A stretch of 64,000 bases of DNA from contig JADJXI010000007.1 of the NCBI GenBank assembly GCA_016715905.1, forward strand, positions 124,001 to 188,000, read 5' to 3'. The notes beneath the pieces were generated by a model. The model was not told the origin of the DNA and did not search any database. It worked only from the letters and a program-made list of their open reading frames with translations. How positions within the stretch are numbered: the stretch's first letter is position 1; every line of letters begins with the position of its first letter. This stretch comes from Sphingobacteriaceae bacterium. GTDB lineage: Bacteria > Bacteroidota > Bacteroidia > B-17B0 > Aurantibacillaceae. Positions 26,433 through 35,382 of this stretch are shown here, piece after piece. The translations under genes were made by a program, and so were the position numbers.

Positions 26433-27374
26433 ATGGAAATTAAAGCAACTACTTTAAAATTTATTGCAGACTTAATTCAAGCTGAATTCATCGGCGACCC
26501 TTCACATGCCATTACAGGCTTTAATGAAATTCATCGTGTAAAAAAAGGTGATGTTGTTTTTGTTGATCATCCCAAATATTACGATAAATCCCTTCAATCA
26601 TTAGCCTCTACCATCATCATCAACAAAAAAGTAGATTGCCCTGATGGAAAAGCGATAATCATTCATCCGGAACCTTTTACGGCTTTCAATCTGCTAACGA
26701 AATATTTTAAACCTGCCTTTTATTCCGACAAGAATATCAGCCCCACAGCAAAAATCGGCAAACACAGCATCATTATGCCGGGTTGTTTTATCGGCAACGA
26801 TGTTATAATTGGCGAACATTGCATTTTGCACCCCAACGTAGTGGTTTACGATGGATGTGTAATTGGTAATCACGTGCAAATTCACGCAAACACCACCATT
26901 GGCGGTAACGCTTTTTATTTTAAGAAAAGAGAATCTAATTTTGAGGCCTTAAATAGCTGTGGCTCGGTTATAATAGAGGATCATGTGCGTATTGGATCCA
27001 ATTGTTCCATTGACCGGGGTGTAACTGCTATTACTAAAATTGGTAAAGGAAGCATATTAGATAATCAAATTCAAATTGGTCATGATGTTGAAATCGGTGA
27101 ATTATGTTTATTTGCAGCGCAGGTTGGTATTGCCGGTGCTGTTACTATAGGAAATAATGTAACCTTATGGGGACAGGTTGGAATAGCAAGTGGACTTACG
27201 ATTGAAGATGGCGTTACGGTATTGGCACAAAGTGGTGTGGGTGAGAATATAAAGAAGAATGAAACATACTTCGGATCTCCTGCAGGCCCGGCTAAAGAAA
27301 AAATGAAACAACTATTCGCTGCAAAGCAACTTCCTGATTTAATTCATAAATTATATAATCCGGAAAATAAGTAA
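26433..27374 (+). CDS. lpxD: LpxD-like UDP-3-O-acylglucosamine N-acyltransferase
   Basis: A 313-residue left-handed beta-helix acyltransferase of lipid A synthesis. The N-terminal uridine-binding domain (about 1-100) includes the GFNEIHRVKKGDVVFVD motif. The hexapeptide repeats (about 105-270) carry the catalytic His217 in NQIQIGHDVEIGE. The C-terminal helix is short. Bacteroidota often carry more than one lpxD-like gene; this 313-residue copy might be a paralogue, and other lipid A genes are absent from the window. Confidence 0.85.
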   Translation: MEIKATTLKFIADLIQAEFIGDPSHAITGFNEIHRVKKGDVVFVDHPKYYDKSLQSLASTIIINKKVDCPDGKAIIIHPEPFTAFNLLTKYFKPAFYSDKNISPTAKIGKHSIIMPGCFIGNDVIIGEHCILHPNVVVYDGCVIGNHVQIHANTTIGGNAFYFKKRESNFEALNSCGSVIIEDHVRIGSNCSIDRGVTAITKIGKGSILDNQIQIGHDVEIGELCLFAAQVGIAGAVTIGNNVTLWGQVGIASGLTIEDGVTVLAQSGVGENIKKNETYFGSPAGPAKEKMKQLFAAKQLPDLIHKLYNPENK

Positions 27375-27386
27375 ATCTATTTTTTA

Positions 27387-28517
27387 ATGGCTAAAATTTT
27401 CATAATTGGTCCAGCTTACCCACTAAGAGGCGGTCCCGCACAATTCAATGAAAATTTATGCAGGCAATTAAATAAATCCGGACATAATGCGGCAATCATT
27501 TCTTATTCGTTGCAGTATCCTAATTTTTTATTTCCGGGTAGCTCTCAATTTGAAAAAAGCGGCGAAGCCCCTGCAGATATTAAAATTTATACGCTCATCA
27601 ATTCCATCAATCCTTTCAATTGGTTTAAAACAGCTGCATTTATTAAAAAAGAAAAACCGGACTTCATTTTATTTCGCTATTGGCTTCCTTTTTTCGGGCC
27701 GTGCTTGGGCACTATTGGCCGATTAGTGCGAAAAAAATGCAAAGTTCTTGCACTCACTGATAATGTAATTCCTCATGAAAAAAGAATGGGTGATCATTTA
27801 TTTACCCGATATTTTATCAATAGCTGTAATGGGTTTATTGCCATGAGTAAAACTGTGCTTAATGATATTTCTAAATTCAGCGCAACTACTAACAAGGCCT
27901 ACTCCCCTCACCCCATGTACGAAACGTACGGAGAACCAATTCAAAAATCTATCGCGCGTAAATCATTAGGAATAGCTGCTGATGAAAAAATAATACTTTT
28001 TTTTGGTTTAATTCGCCAATACAAAGGTTTGGATTTATTGCTTGAAGCTATGGCCCATGATAAAGTAAAAAATCAAAACATCAAACTTTTAATAGCCGGT
28101 GAATTTTATGACGATAAAAAAATATATTTAGATTTGATTGAGAAATTGAAAATAAAAAATCAGATAATCTTACATGATCAATTTATCGCCAATGATAAAG
28201 TAAGAGAATATTTTTGTGCGTGTGATTTGGTTGCTCAAACCTATCGTAAAGCGACTAATAGCGGCGTAAGCATGGTTGGATACTTTTATCATAAACCCAT
28301 GCTGGTAACATCAGTTGGCGGATTAGCCGAAATTGTGCCCCATTTAAAATGTGGCTATAGTGTACCGGTTGATGTGTCTGAAATTGCGAATGCCATTAGC
28401 GATTACTTCGCAAATGAGCGCGAAAATGAATTTACAGTTCATGTAAGTGCAGAAAGAAAGAAGTATGAATGGTCAGAGTTTATCAACACCCTGTTGAATC
28501 TTTATAACAGGTGTTAA
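27387..28517 (+). CDS. Glycosyltransferase family 4-like protein
   Basis: A 376-residue GT-B fold protein. The N-terminal GPAYPLRGGPAQFNENLC is an acceptor-side motif; the C-terminal half has the donor-site patterns ILFFGLIRQYKGLDLLLEAM and NSGVSMVGYFYHKPMLVTSVGG with EIV, the ExxExxG-like region. There is no membrane helix. Acceptor unknown. Starts 12 bases after the lpxD-like gene, which suggests a role in lipopolysaccharide or another surface glycan. Confidence 0.88.
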   Translation: MAKIFIIGPAYPLRGGPAQFNENLCRQLNKSGHNAAIISYSLQYPNFLFPGSSQFEKSGEAPADIKIYTLINSINPFNWFKTAAFIKKEKPDFILFRYWLPFFGPCLGTIGRLVRKKCKVLALTDNVIPHEKRMGDHLFTRYFINSCNGFIAMSKTVLNDISKFSATTNKAYSPHPMYETYGEPIQKSIARKSLGIAADEKIILFFGLIRQYKGLDLLLEAMAHDKVKNQNIKLLIAGEFYDDKKIYLDLIEKLKIKNQIILHDQFIANDKVREYFCACDLVAQTYRKATNSGVSMVGYFYHKPMLVTSVGGLAEIVPHLKCGYSVPVDVSEIANAISDYFANERENEFTVHVSAERKKYEWSEFINTLLNLYNRC

Positions 28518-28534
28518 TATAAATTTCTCCTCTC

Positions 28535-28708
28535 ACAACCTTCTCAATCCCTTTAATATCAAGGCTTTCAGACTATATCGTGAATTACGCCCTTTTTTGT
28601 TGATAAAGACAAAAGCATTCACAATGGCATGCTTCGTATTTTTAAGAAGAGTAAACCGATGGCCTCCTCCTGTTTTGATTTTGGAAAAGACTTCGAATAA
28701 TTTACTTG
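28535..28708 (-). pseudogene. Possible antisense gene remnant (stop-to-stop frame, no start)
   Basis: The 199-base gap between the glycosyltransferase and the mksF-like gene contains, on the minus strand, a 58-codon frame bounded by stops that reads like real protein (for example TGGGHRFTLLKNTKH, then FVFINKKGRNSRYSL and ILKGLRRL at the end). It has no upstream ATG; GTG or TTG starts would leave only about 30 residues. It may be a decayed gene end, or chance. I do not recognise the family. Confidence 0.25.
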
Positions 28709-28716
28709 CTTAAATT

Positions 28717-29964
28717 ATGGCTTTACAAGTTAATGTAAACGACATCTTATCTCAGTTATATCATCAGCGAGATGTGGTTGAATTTTTATTTGCCAACAGA
28801 GAAAACATAACAGTTAATGAATTGCTATCACGAGAAGATATCAGTGAAGAGCAATATCAAAAACTAAAATCTTTGGAATTAATTTACGAATACGAAAACA
28901 TCGTAAGTTTAAATGATGCCGTTATTGCCATGTTTGAAGATTTCATGGAAATAGGTGAAGTAACACCCGGCTTCATAAATGATTACATCAATGAATTAAA
29001 ACGAAACATTCGTTTTTACCAGGAAGTACACGAACATCGTTTCTTAAGAGCAATTAAAAAGTTTCTCAAAAGAATAAGTATTGCCCTGCCCAGAGAAATT
29101 ATTCGTCTTCAGAAAAATATTGATGATACCTATAAGAACGAAGCTAATTATCGCATTAAAATTCAAAAACTGGAAGACTATCGCGTTAAGCGAGATACCA
29201 TAATTGATTTAATTCACCGTACCGGTGAGATTATAGAAGAAATGCGTTCTTTGTTTAGTCTCACCAACGACCCTGAATTATACGGCATTGTTGTAAATCT
29301 GAAAGCCGGCCTTATTGAGAATTTAGATTTCTTAATCGAAATTCAAACCGACATAACTGATTACATCAACAAAATTCAGTTTCAATTAGACGTATATGTA
29401 AAAGCACAGCGACTAAAAGAAATTAAAGATCATGGCGCTTTACATTACCGAAGCAATTTCAGAGAAGTTGTAAATAACATCAGCGCTTTGCGATTCAATG
29501 GAATTAAAGGTCCACGTACCAAAGTAGCCATTGATTTTTTATTTACCGATGATGGACATATTCTTTGCAAAAAAGTAGCCGAGAAATACAAAATTTCGCG
29601 ATTAATGATGAGAGGTGTGGCCGGAAAACTTCCATCTAACTTTAAAGATCAATTAGTAGATAATCAAATAAAATTAGACGTTGAAAAACTGGTACAACGT
29701 TTTTTAACGCAAAACAAATTTAATTTATTTGAATACCTAATGGATTACAAATTTCCTAAAGCCGTAGGAAATGTAACTTTCGAAGACAGATTGTCTTTGT
29801 TTGTTGAAATAGCCATGGAATATCAGAATGTAATGGATTTTAAATACAGATTAAATACGTTTGATTATGAAGACAAAGACAAAAATCCAAAGAGACTCGC
29901 GTATACCATAATTATTCCATTGGAAAAATCACAAAAAAAACCAAGTAAAGAGAAAGCAGCTTAA
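28717..29964 (+). CDS. MksF/JetA-like kleisin subunit of an SMC-like condensin
   Basis: A 415-residue, almost wholly helical protein with no signal or membrane helix. The N-terminal region (about 1-75) looks like a winged helix (FANRENITVNELLSREDISE). The middle (about 85-260) is long helices; the C-terminal region (about 300-400) again looks globular (KKVAEKYKISRLMMRG, FNLFEYLMDYKF). Size, position as first of three genes and the SMC-like ATPase two genes downstream match MksF of MksBEF or JetA of Wadjet, the kleisin bridging the ATPase heads. The call depends mainly on context plus fold impression; direct homology to characterised MksF was not tested. Confidence 0.66.
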   Translation: MALQVNVNDILSQLYHQRDVVEFLFANRENITVNELLSREDISEEQYQKLKSLELIYEYENIVSLNDAVIAMFEDFMEIGEVTPGFINDYINELKRNIRFYQEVHEHRFLRAIKKFLKRISIALPREIIRLQKNIDDTYKNEANYRIKIQKLEDYRVKRDTIIDLIHRTGEIIEEMRSLFSLTNDPELYGIVVNLKAGLIENLDFLIEIQTDITDYINKIQFQLDVYVKAQRLKEIKDHGALHYRSNFREVVNNISALRFNGIKGPRTKVAIDFLFTDDGHILCKKVAEKYKISRLMMRGVAGKLPSNFKDQLVDNQIKLDVEKLVQRFLTQNKFNLFEYLMDYKFPKAVGNVTFEDRLSLFVEIAMEYQNVMDFKYRLNTFDYEDKDKNPKRLAYTIIIPLEKSQKKPSKEKAA

Positions 29965-29981
29965 TAATTAAATAGAAAAGT

Positions 29982-30590
29982 ATGGAAGAAACAGCATATA
30001 ATTTACCCAAACAAACACATGATATTTTTTCAATTATGGCCCGGGGTCATTTCATCAGCAGCAATGGCACAAAAGATGGCATGGGACGTTTGTACGATAT
30101 AATTAATAATCCCGAAAATTTTGATCGTCTTCAGGCTTACTTCAATGTAATTCGTTACAATATCGAAAAAGGGAATAATTACTTCTACTTTTCAAGAATA
30201 GGTGAAGCAAACAGTATCATTGAACAAAAGCTCGAAACCTTTGAACGTTATATCGACGTGATAGATTTATTCGCCAGCATGGATAATAAAATAACAATTG
30301 GGTCACGTTTTCGACCTAGTGAAATTGCCGAAGAATGTAATGCAAACGTGCGATTGAAACAAAAATTACAAAAAATTCCAATGTACCGATCAGAAACCCT
30401 GCTAAATAAAGTAAGAGACATTTGTAATTTGATGACCAGAGATTCATTTTTAGAATTGGAAGACGAGCAAACCGAAAGCTATAAAGTAATGGATGCTTAC
30501 AGTTATCTCTTTGATATGATTAATGCAATAAGCATTTATGAAGAAACAAGCGGAACCGACGAAAACAGCAGCGGAATAATACTGAACTAA
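29982..30590 (+). CDS. MksE/JetB-like KITE subunit of an SMC-like condensin
   Basis: A 202-residue acidic protein, 17 bases after the mksF-like gene. The N-terminal half shows the pattern expected for MksE/JetB: HDIFSIMARGHFISS, GRLYDIINNPENFDRL, then YFNVIRYNIEKGNNYFYFSR, read as a first winged helix. The second half (about 95-185) fits another winged helix. KITE proteins dimerise and bind the kleisin. The length matches JetB/MksE (about 200). I see no DNA-cleaving motif. Confidence 0.7.
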   Translation: MEETAYNLPKQTHDIFSIMARGHFISSNGTKDGMGRLYDIINNPENFDRLQAYFNVIRYNIEKGNNYFYFSRIGEANSIIEQKLETFERYIDVIDLFASMDNKITIGSRFRPSEIAEECNANVRLKQKLQKIPMYRSETLLNKVRDICNLMTRDSFLELEDEQTESYKVMDAYSYLFDMINAISIYEETSGTDENSSGIILN

Positions 30591-30630
30591 AAATTTGATT
30601 AATAATAGAGGAGAATACTAAAACTAAAAA

Positions 30631-33600
30631 ATGGAAAACGTAAGAATATTAAACAGAATTGTTGAGATAAATATCGCCAACGTAAAATACGCCGATATTG
30701 AATTATGTGGTAATACTTGCTTTGTGGGAACAAACAATTTTGGAAAGACATCTTTGCAACGTGCTATCTTATTTTTTTACAGCGCAAACAGCAGGGGTTT
30801 AGGAATTGCCTCCTCTCAAAAATCATTTGAAGAGCACTACTTTAGATACGAAAATTCATATTTGATTTATGAAATTTCAACAGAAGATAAAGCCTTTTTT
30901 GTAATGGTTTATCGACATAACAAATTAGTATTTCGTTTTGTAGATACACCGTACAATCCGGATATCTTTTTGAACAGCAATGATGAAGCCATGAAAATTA
31001 AAGAAGTCATAGGCAATCTGGAAAAAAGAGGAATTTTTGTATCTAATCAAATCGATACATTTGAAAGATATCGTAATATTATTTACGGAACTGAAACCGA
31101 CAAACAATTATCCAAGTTTCATTTATTAAAAGGAAATGAAAAGTATCAAAATATTCCGAAGTCAATTACCAATGTATTTCTTTCTTCTAAAAGCAGTATT
31201 GACTCTAGATTTATAAAAGATTTTATCGCAAACTCGCTAACCACAGAAAATTCTAGCATTAAATTAGAACAGGTAGAACGTCAATTACGTCAGTTCAATG
31301 AAAAATACATCGACATTGAAACCTTCATGAAAAAAGAATCGGCGCAATTGGTTGAAATGATTGATAAAAAATACGACCAGGTTCATATGCTTAAAGGTTC
31401 GCAAATGGAATTGGCTGATAAACTAGGCAGTAGTTTACGATTTGTAGAAACACAAAATGATAATATTCGCGATGCAGCTAAGAAAAAGGAAGAGGAACTA
31501 GCAGAGCTAAATCGTGAACATGAGGAGTTAACTGAAAATATACACGCTAAACAAAATAATTATCGCGAAGAAATGGGTTATTACGACCGTACTATTCGGG
31601 AAGCCAATAAATTATTAAAAGAATACAAAACCAAAAATATTGATCAGGCTGTTGCCAAAAATGCAGAACGAGATAAATTACAAGTAGAATTGAATATAGC
31701 CCGTAGAGAATATGAAAGTTTAACCAGCAACGTTTCCAGCATCGAACTTAAATTTACCAGTTTAATAGAACAAATCAGAAACGATAAAACAGCTTATATC
31801 AATAAACTCAATTCAAAAACCAGCGAAACATTCAATCACTATAATGAATTGCAATTGGTGCAGAAAAACGAGTATAGCAAAAGAGAGGCTGAATTAAAGG
31901 CCAAAAGAGATGAGGCACTGGATGAAGTTTCTTCGGAAGTAACAGCAAAACAAATTGAATTCAATGAACTTAAAAGTGAAGAAAAAGTAATTCGCAGTAC
32001 ACGCATGTACGAAACTGAAATAAAAAGTTTGGAAAGCGAATTGGCGGAACTTAGGGCTGCCACCTATAAAAATAAAAGTGAAAGAGCCATTAAACAAAAC
32101 GTTGTGGCTACTATTCAACGCGAATGGGAAAGTACTGAAAGTAGATTAAAAACATCCTTGGCAAATCGGGTAAATCAAACCAATAATGAAATTGCCAAAA
32201 TAAAAAATGAAATTAAAGAAATTGAAGAAAAGCTAAACGTGCAAAACGATGCCTTTTACGGATTTTTGGAGAAAAATGTTAAAGATTGGCAAAACACCAT
32301 TGGAAAAGTGGTGAACGAAAAACTATTATTTCGTACAGATATCACACCTGAATTGAGTGAATCTACCGCCAATACCCTTTATGGAATTAGTCTTAATTTG
32401 GAAAATGTAGAAATAATATCCAAATCCATTGAAGAGTATCAATTTGAAAAAAACGAGCGATTAGCACAAATCAGAGATTTAGAAGAATCACTTAATCAGT
32501 TTCAGAATTCAAATACAGATGAGAAAATGCTGGCTGCCGATAAATTCGGCAAACAGGCCGGAGAACTGAAAGAAGATATTAAAGTACTCACCTACTCGCT
32601 TGAACTCGCAGAAAAAAGAGAACTTAAATTAGCCGGCGAACTCGAAGAATGGAAACAAAAAGCCGGAAAAGATATTGAACAAACACTCAGCGGAAATCGT
32701 CAGCGTTTAAATATTGTGGAAGAGGAATTGTCTATTCTCAATAAAAAGAAAAATGTTTTAATCGCCGATTTTAATACGCAATTTGATCGTTTAAAAATTT
32801 ATAACGACGAGCGACTTGCTGAATTGAAACAAAGACAAGAAAGTGAAATAAGTGATTTGGAGGTTGAAAAGAAAAATCAGGTAAAAGAGTTTGAAGCCAA
32901 AGAAGAGGAATTATCAAAAGAAAAAGAAGGTAATTTTAAAGATAAAGGAGTTGACTCCAAACAATTAAAACAAGTAGAAGCCAGAATAAAAGAGATAACT
33001 GAAGAATTAAAAGATATTGAACAATACTCTCAATTGGTTTTCGATTATTTAAAAGACAAACGAGAGAAGTTTGATAAATTACCTGATTATATTCAGAAAA
33101 AGGAAGAATTTATAAAAAACAACAGCGATTTAACCATTCAGTTAGAAGATGCCACCCGAAAATTCAATTTGAAAAGAATGGATATTCAAAAACAAAAAAG
33201 AGCATTTGATGAAGAATTGATTGAATTTAATAATGGTGTGAGCTTTTACACAACCAATTTCCGCGATACTCCTCTCTACAATAAATTAGCAGATATAATT
33301 GAACGTGCCGAACCTAAACGTACCAATTACAAAATAATGGATTTGTGCAGTCAGTTACTTAAGAACGAATCGCATTTTAATGAAGAATATGGTGCTTTTC
33401 AACGTTATGTAAATGAATTTGCCGGTAAATTCAGATTAGATAATCACTTTAATTTTATAATCAGAAATGATGCAACTCAAAGCGAATATGAAAAATTTGC
33501 TCAGAACTTACGTTCGTTTTTAAATGAAAATAAAATTGAACTTTCGATTGCCGAAACAGCTACTCAAATTGGATTAGTAACCGATAGCATCGCCACCAAG

Positions 33601-34314
33601 GTAAAAGAACTCAGCGGTCAAAAAGATAAAATACAACATATCATTGCTTTGATAGCGGAAGATTTTAAGAAAGCTGAATTTGAAGAGAGCAAACTTATTG
33701 AATTTATTAAAATTAAAATTGAAGAGTCGGATAACAAAGTATATCGCTTATTAAAACGAGTGGAAGAATTTAGAGAAGAGCACGGATTAATTTATAATGA
33801 AGGATTGTTTAACACTGACTTTGCTACAGGACAAAAAAGAGAAATAAGCACACGCGCTGTGAAATTGTTGGAGCAGTTAAGAATTGCGATAAAAGAACAA
33901 GAACAGGAAGAAATTCGTTTACAGGATTTATTTGAACTCAAGTTCAATATTAAAGAAGGAATGAATGAAACCGGATGGACACACAAAATTGACAGCATTG
34001 GAAGCACCGGAACCGATATATTGGTAAAAGCCATTATTTACATTACCTTATTGCATGTATTTATTAAAGAATCCAGTCATCGTAGCAGTACAGATTTCAA
34101 AGTACATTGTATCATTGATGAGGTTGGGCAAATATCAGCCCATTACCTTCGTGAATTATTGAAATTTGCCAAAAATAGAAATATCATGATGATTAATGGA
34201 TTGCCAAATAAATCAGGATTAGAAAGTCATTATAAGTACACCTATCAGTTCAGAAGAGAAGACAGTGGTAATGTGCGTATATTCCCTAGTATAGTTACTG
34301 AAGTGGAGGCGTAA
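30631..34314 (+). CDS. MksB/JetC-like SMC-family ATPase
   Basis: A 1227-residue ATPase. Walker A is GTNNFGKT (residues 33-40). Residues about 240-545 and 600-870 are heptad-rich coiled coil, interrupted by a globular hinge-like part (about 548-600, VKDWQNTIGKVV). A further globular part lies at about 880-1000. The C-terminal head has the signature-like SIGSTGTDILVKA (about 1123) and Walker B CIIDEVGQIS (Asp1163, catalytic Glu1164). Head-coil-hinge-coil-head is the SMC plan; the NNFGKT P-loop and IIDEVGQI box resemble MksB/JetC rather than canonical Smc or RecN. GAGGAG at 30608-30613 lies 17 bases before the ATG. Probable role: ATP-driven DNA loop extrusion by the three-subunit complex. Confidence 0.82.
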   Translation: MENVRILNRIVEINIANVKYADIELCGNTCFVGTNNFGKTSLQRAILFFYSANSRGLGIASSQKSFEEHYFRYENSYLIYEISTEDKAFFVMVYRHNKLVFRFVDTPYNPDIFLNSNDEAMKIKEVIGNLEKRGIFVSNQIDTFERYRNIIYGTETDKQLSKFHLLKGNEKYQNIPKSITNVFLSSKSSIDSRFIKDFIANSLTTENSSIKLEQVERQLRQFNEKYIDIETFMKKESAQLVEMIDKKYDQVHMLKGSQMELADKLGSSLRFVETQNDNIRDAAKKKEEELAELNREHEELTENIHAKQNNYREEMGYYDRTIREANKLLKEYKTKNIDQAVAKNAERDKLQVELNIARREYESLTSNVSSIELKFTSLIEQIRNDKTAYINKLNSKTSETFNHYNELQLVQKNEYSKREAELKAKRDEALDEVSSEVTAKQIEFNELKSEEKVIRSTRMYETEIKSLESELAELRAATYKNKSERAIKQNVVATIQREWESTESRLKTSLANRVNQTNNEIAKIKNEIKEIEEKLNVQNDAFYGFLEKNVKDWQNTIGKVVNEKLLFRTDITPELSESTANTLYGISLNLENVEIISKSIEEYQFEKNERLAQIRDLEESLNQFQNSNTDEKMLAADKFGKQAGELKEDIKVLTYSLELAEKRELKLAGELEEWKQKAGKDIEQTLSGNRQRLNIVEEELSILNKKKNVLIADFNTQFDRLKIYNDERLAELKQRQESEISDLEVEKKNQVKEFEAKEEELSKEKEGNFKDKGVDSKQLKQVEARIKEITEELKDIEQYSQLVFDYLKDKREKFDKLPDYIQKKEEFIKNNSDLTIQLEDATRKFNLKRMDIQKQKRAFDEELIEFNNGVSFYTTNFRDTPLYNKLADIIERAEPKRTNYKIMDLCSQLLKNESHFNEEYGAFQRYVNEFAGKFRLDNHFNFIIRNDATQSEYEKFAQNLRSFLNENKIELSIAETATQIGLVTDSIATKVKELSGQKDKIQHIIALIAEDFKKAEFEESKLIEFIKIKIEESDNKVYRLLKRVEEFREEHGLIYNEGLFNTDFATGQKREISTRAVKLLEQLRIAIKEQEQEEIRLQDLFELKFNIKEGMNETGWTHKIDSIGSTGTDILVKAIIYITLLHVFIKESSHRSSTDFKVHCIIDEVGQISAHYLRELLKFAKNRNIMMINGLPNKSGLESHYKYTYQFRREDSGNVRIFPSIVTEVEA

Positions 34315-34326
34315 AGTTTAAAAGAT

Positions 34327-34345
34327 AGTTTTAGATTCTAAAACT
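34327..34345. terminator. Weak AT-rich hairpin between the mksB-like gene and smpB
   Basis: AGTTTTAG (34327-34334) pairs with CTAAAACT (34338-34345), loop 3 bases, at the convergent end of two genes; it overlaps the smpB stop. The stem has only two G/C pairs and there is no clear T run, so termination is possible but unproven. Confidence 0.3.
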
Positions 34346-34790
34346 TTCTGCTCATTTCACGCTCAATATCCTTCTTCTTAATATCTTCACGTTTATCGTG
34401 CTGTTTTTTTCCTTTGGCTAAAGCAATTTCAAGCTTTGCATAGCCTTTATCATTAATGAATAACCTCAACGGAACTACTGTTAAACCCTGGTCTTTCATC
34501 TTTTTCATCAGCTTATTAATCTCGTGTTTATTGAGCAGAAGTTTTCTTTCACGGGTAGGCTCATGATTGGCAAAAGAAGCTTCAGAATATTCGGTAATAT
34601 GCATATTTCGGACATAAAGCTCGTTTTTTCTGAAATAACAATAACTGTCAGATAAAGCCGCCTTTCCCTCTCTTATAGACTTAATTTCGGTTCCCTTAAG
34701 CACCAAACCCGCGGTATAGGTGTCCAATATTTGAAAATCAAACTTGGCTCTTCGATTTTCTATATGAATGCTATTACTTAACTTTGGCAC
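34338..34790 (-). CDS. smpB: SsrA-binding protein SmpB
   Basis: SmpB delivers tmRNA to stalled ribosomes. Signature residues: IENRRAKFDFQILDTYTAGLVLKGTEIKSIREGKA, seen in consecutive parts, then LLLNKHEINKL, GLTVVPLRLFINDKGYAKLEIALAKGK and a basic C-terminal tail (KKQHDKREDIKKKDIEREMSRKF, split). I choose GTG 34790 (MPKLSNSIHIEN), giving about 150 residues; the longer frame to 34841 adds a hydrophobic N terminus not seen in the family. An ATG at 34805 is the other option. tmRNA itself is not in the window. Confidence 0.94.
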   Translation of the reverse strand: MPKLSNSIHIENRRAKFDFQILDTYTAGLVLKGTEIKSIREGKAALSDSYCYFRKNELYVRNMHITEYSEASFANHEPTRERKLLLNKHEINKLMKKMKDQGLTVVPLRLFINDKGYAKLEIALAKGKKQHDKREDIKKKDIEREMSRKF

Positions 34791-34810
34791 AAGCAAATTT
34801 ACCATTATTA

Positions 34811-35308
34811 ATGCAAGAAGTAAAATTATCAAAAGCTTCACTTGAAGATATACCCACCATAAGTTTACTAGCAGACCTTATTTGGCGACAACATTATATT
34901 TCTCTTATTGGCGAATCGCAAGTTAATTACATGTTGGATTTAATGTACTCCAAGGACTCTCTTCAGAAACAAATGCTTGAAAAATTGCATCAGTTTTACC
35001 TGATACAATTAAACAAAGAAGATATAGGATTCATATCTGTAAATGAAGTTAGTTCGGGAAATTGGTTTTTGAATAAATTTTACGTTGATCAAAATAAAGC
35101 AGCCAAAGGAATTGGAACTTTTGTATTTAATACACTCAACAAACAATTATCACCAAAAAAGATAACGCTTACGGTAAACAAGGGTAATTTTAAATCCATA
35201 AATTTCTATTTCAAATTAGGATTTACAATAGAGAAAACGGAAGTGTTTGAAATTGGCAACGGTTATGTGATGGATGATTTTGTGATGGTTTGGAACCGAA
35301 TCAAATGA
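34811..35308 (+). CDS. GNAT-family N-acetyltransferase
   Basis: A 165-residue acetyltransferase from ATG 34811 (a TTG at 34784 would also open the frame). The acetyl-CoA loop reads FYVDQNKAAKGIGTFVFN (Q/RxxGxG variant), and KGNFKSINFYFKLGFTIEKTE is the C-terminal GNAT pattern; VMDDFVMVW ends the fold. Substrate unknown. Its start is only 20 bases from the smpB start on the other strand, so at least one promoter must lie inside the opposite gene or one of the two starts must be wrong. Confidence 0.85.
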   Translation: MQEVKLSKASLEDIPTISLLADLIWRQHYISLIGESQVNYMLDLMYSKDSLQKQMLEKLHQFYLIQLNKEDIGFISVNEVSSGNWFLNKFYVDQNKAAKGIGTFVFNTLNKQLSPKKITLTVNKGNFKSINFYFKLGFTIEKTEVFEIGNGYVMDDFVMVWNRIK

Positions 35309-35382
35309 CGAAGTTCGATTGACGAATGAGCGAAATGATACTTCCTTAAATGATCGACATTCTTACTTCTTAATTCGTCATT

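Noticed and set aside
28717..34314. A complete Wadjet (JetABCD) plasmid-defence operon
   Set aside because: No JetD/MksG nuclease gene is adjacent; the following genes are smpB on the other strand and a GNAT acetyltransferase.
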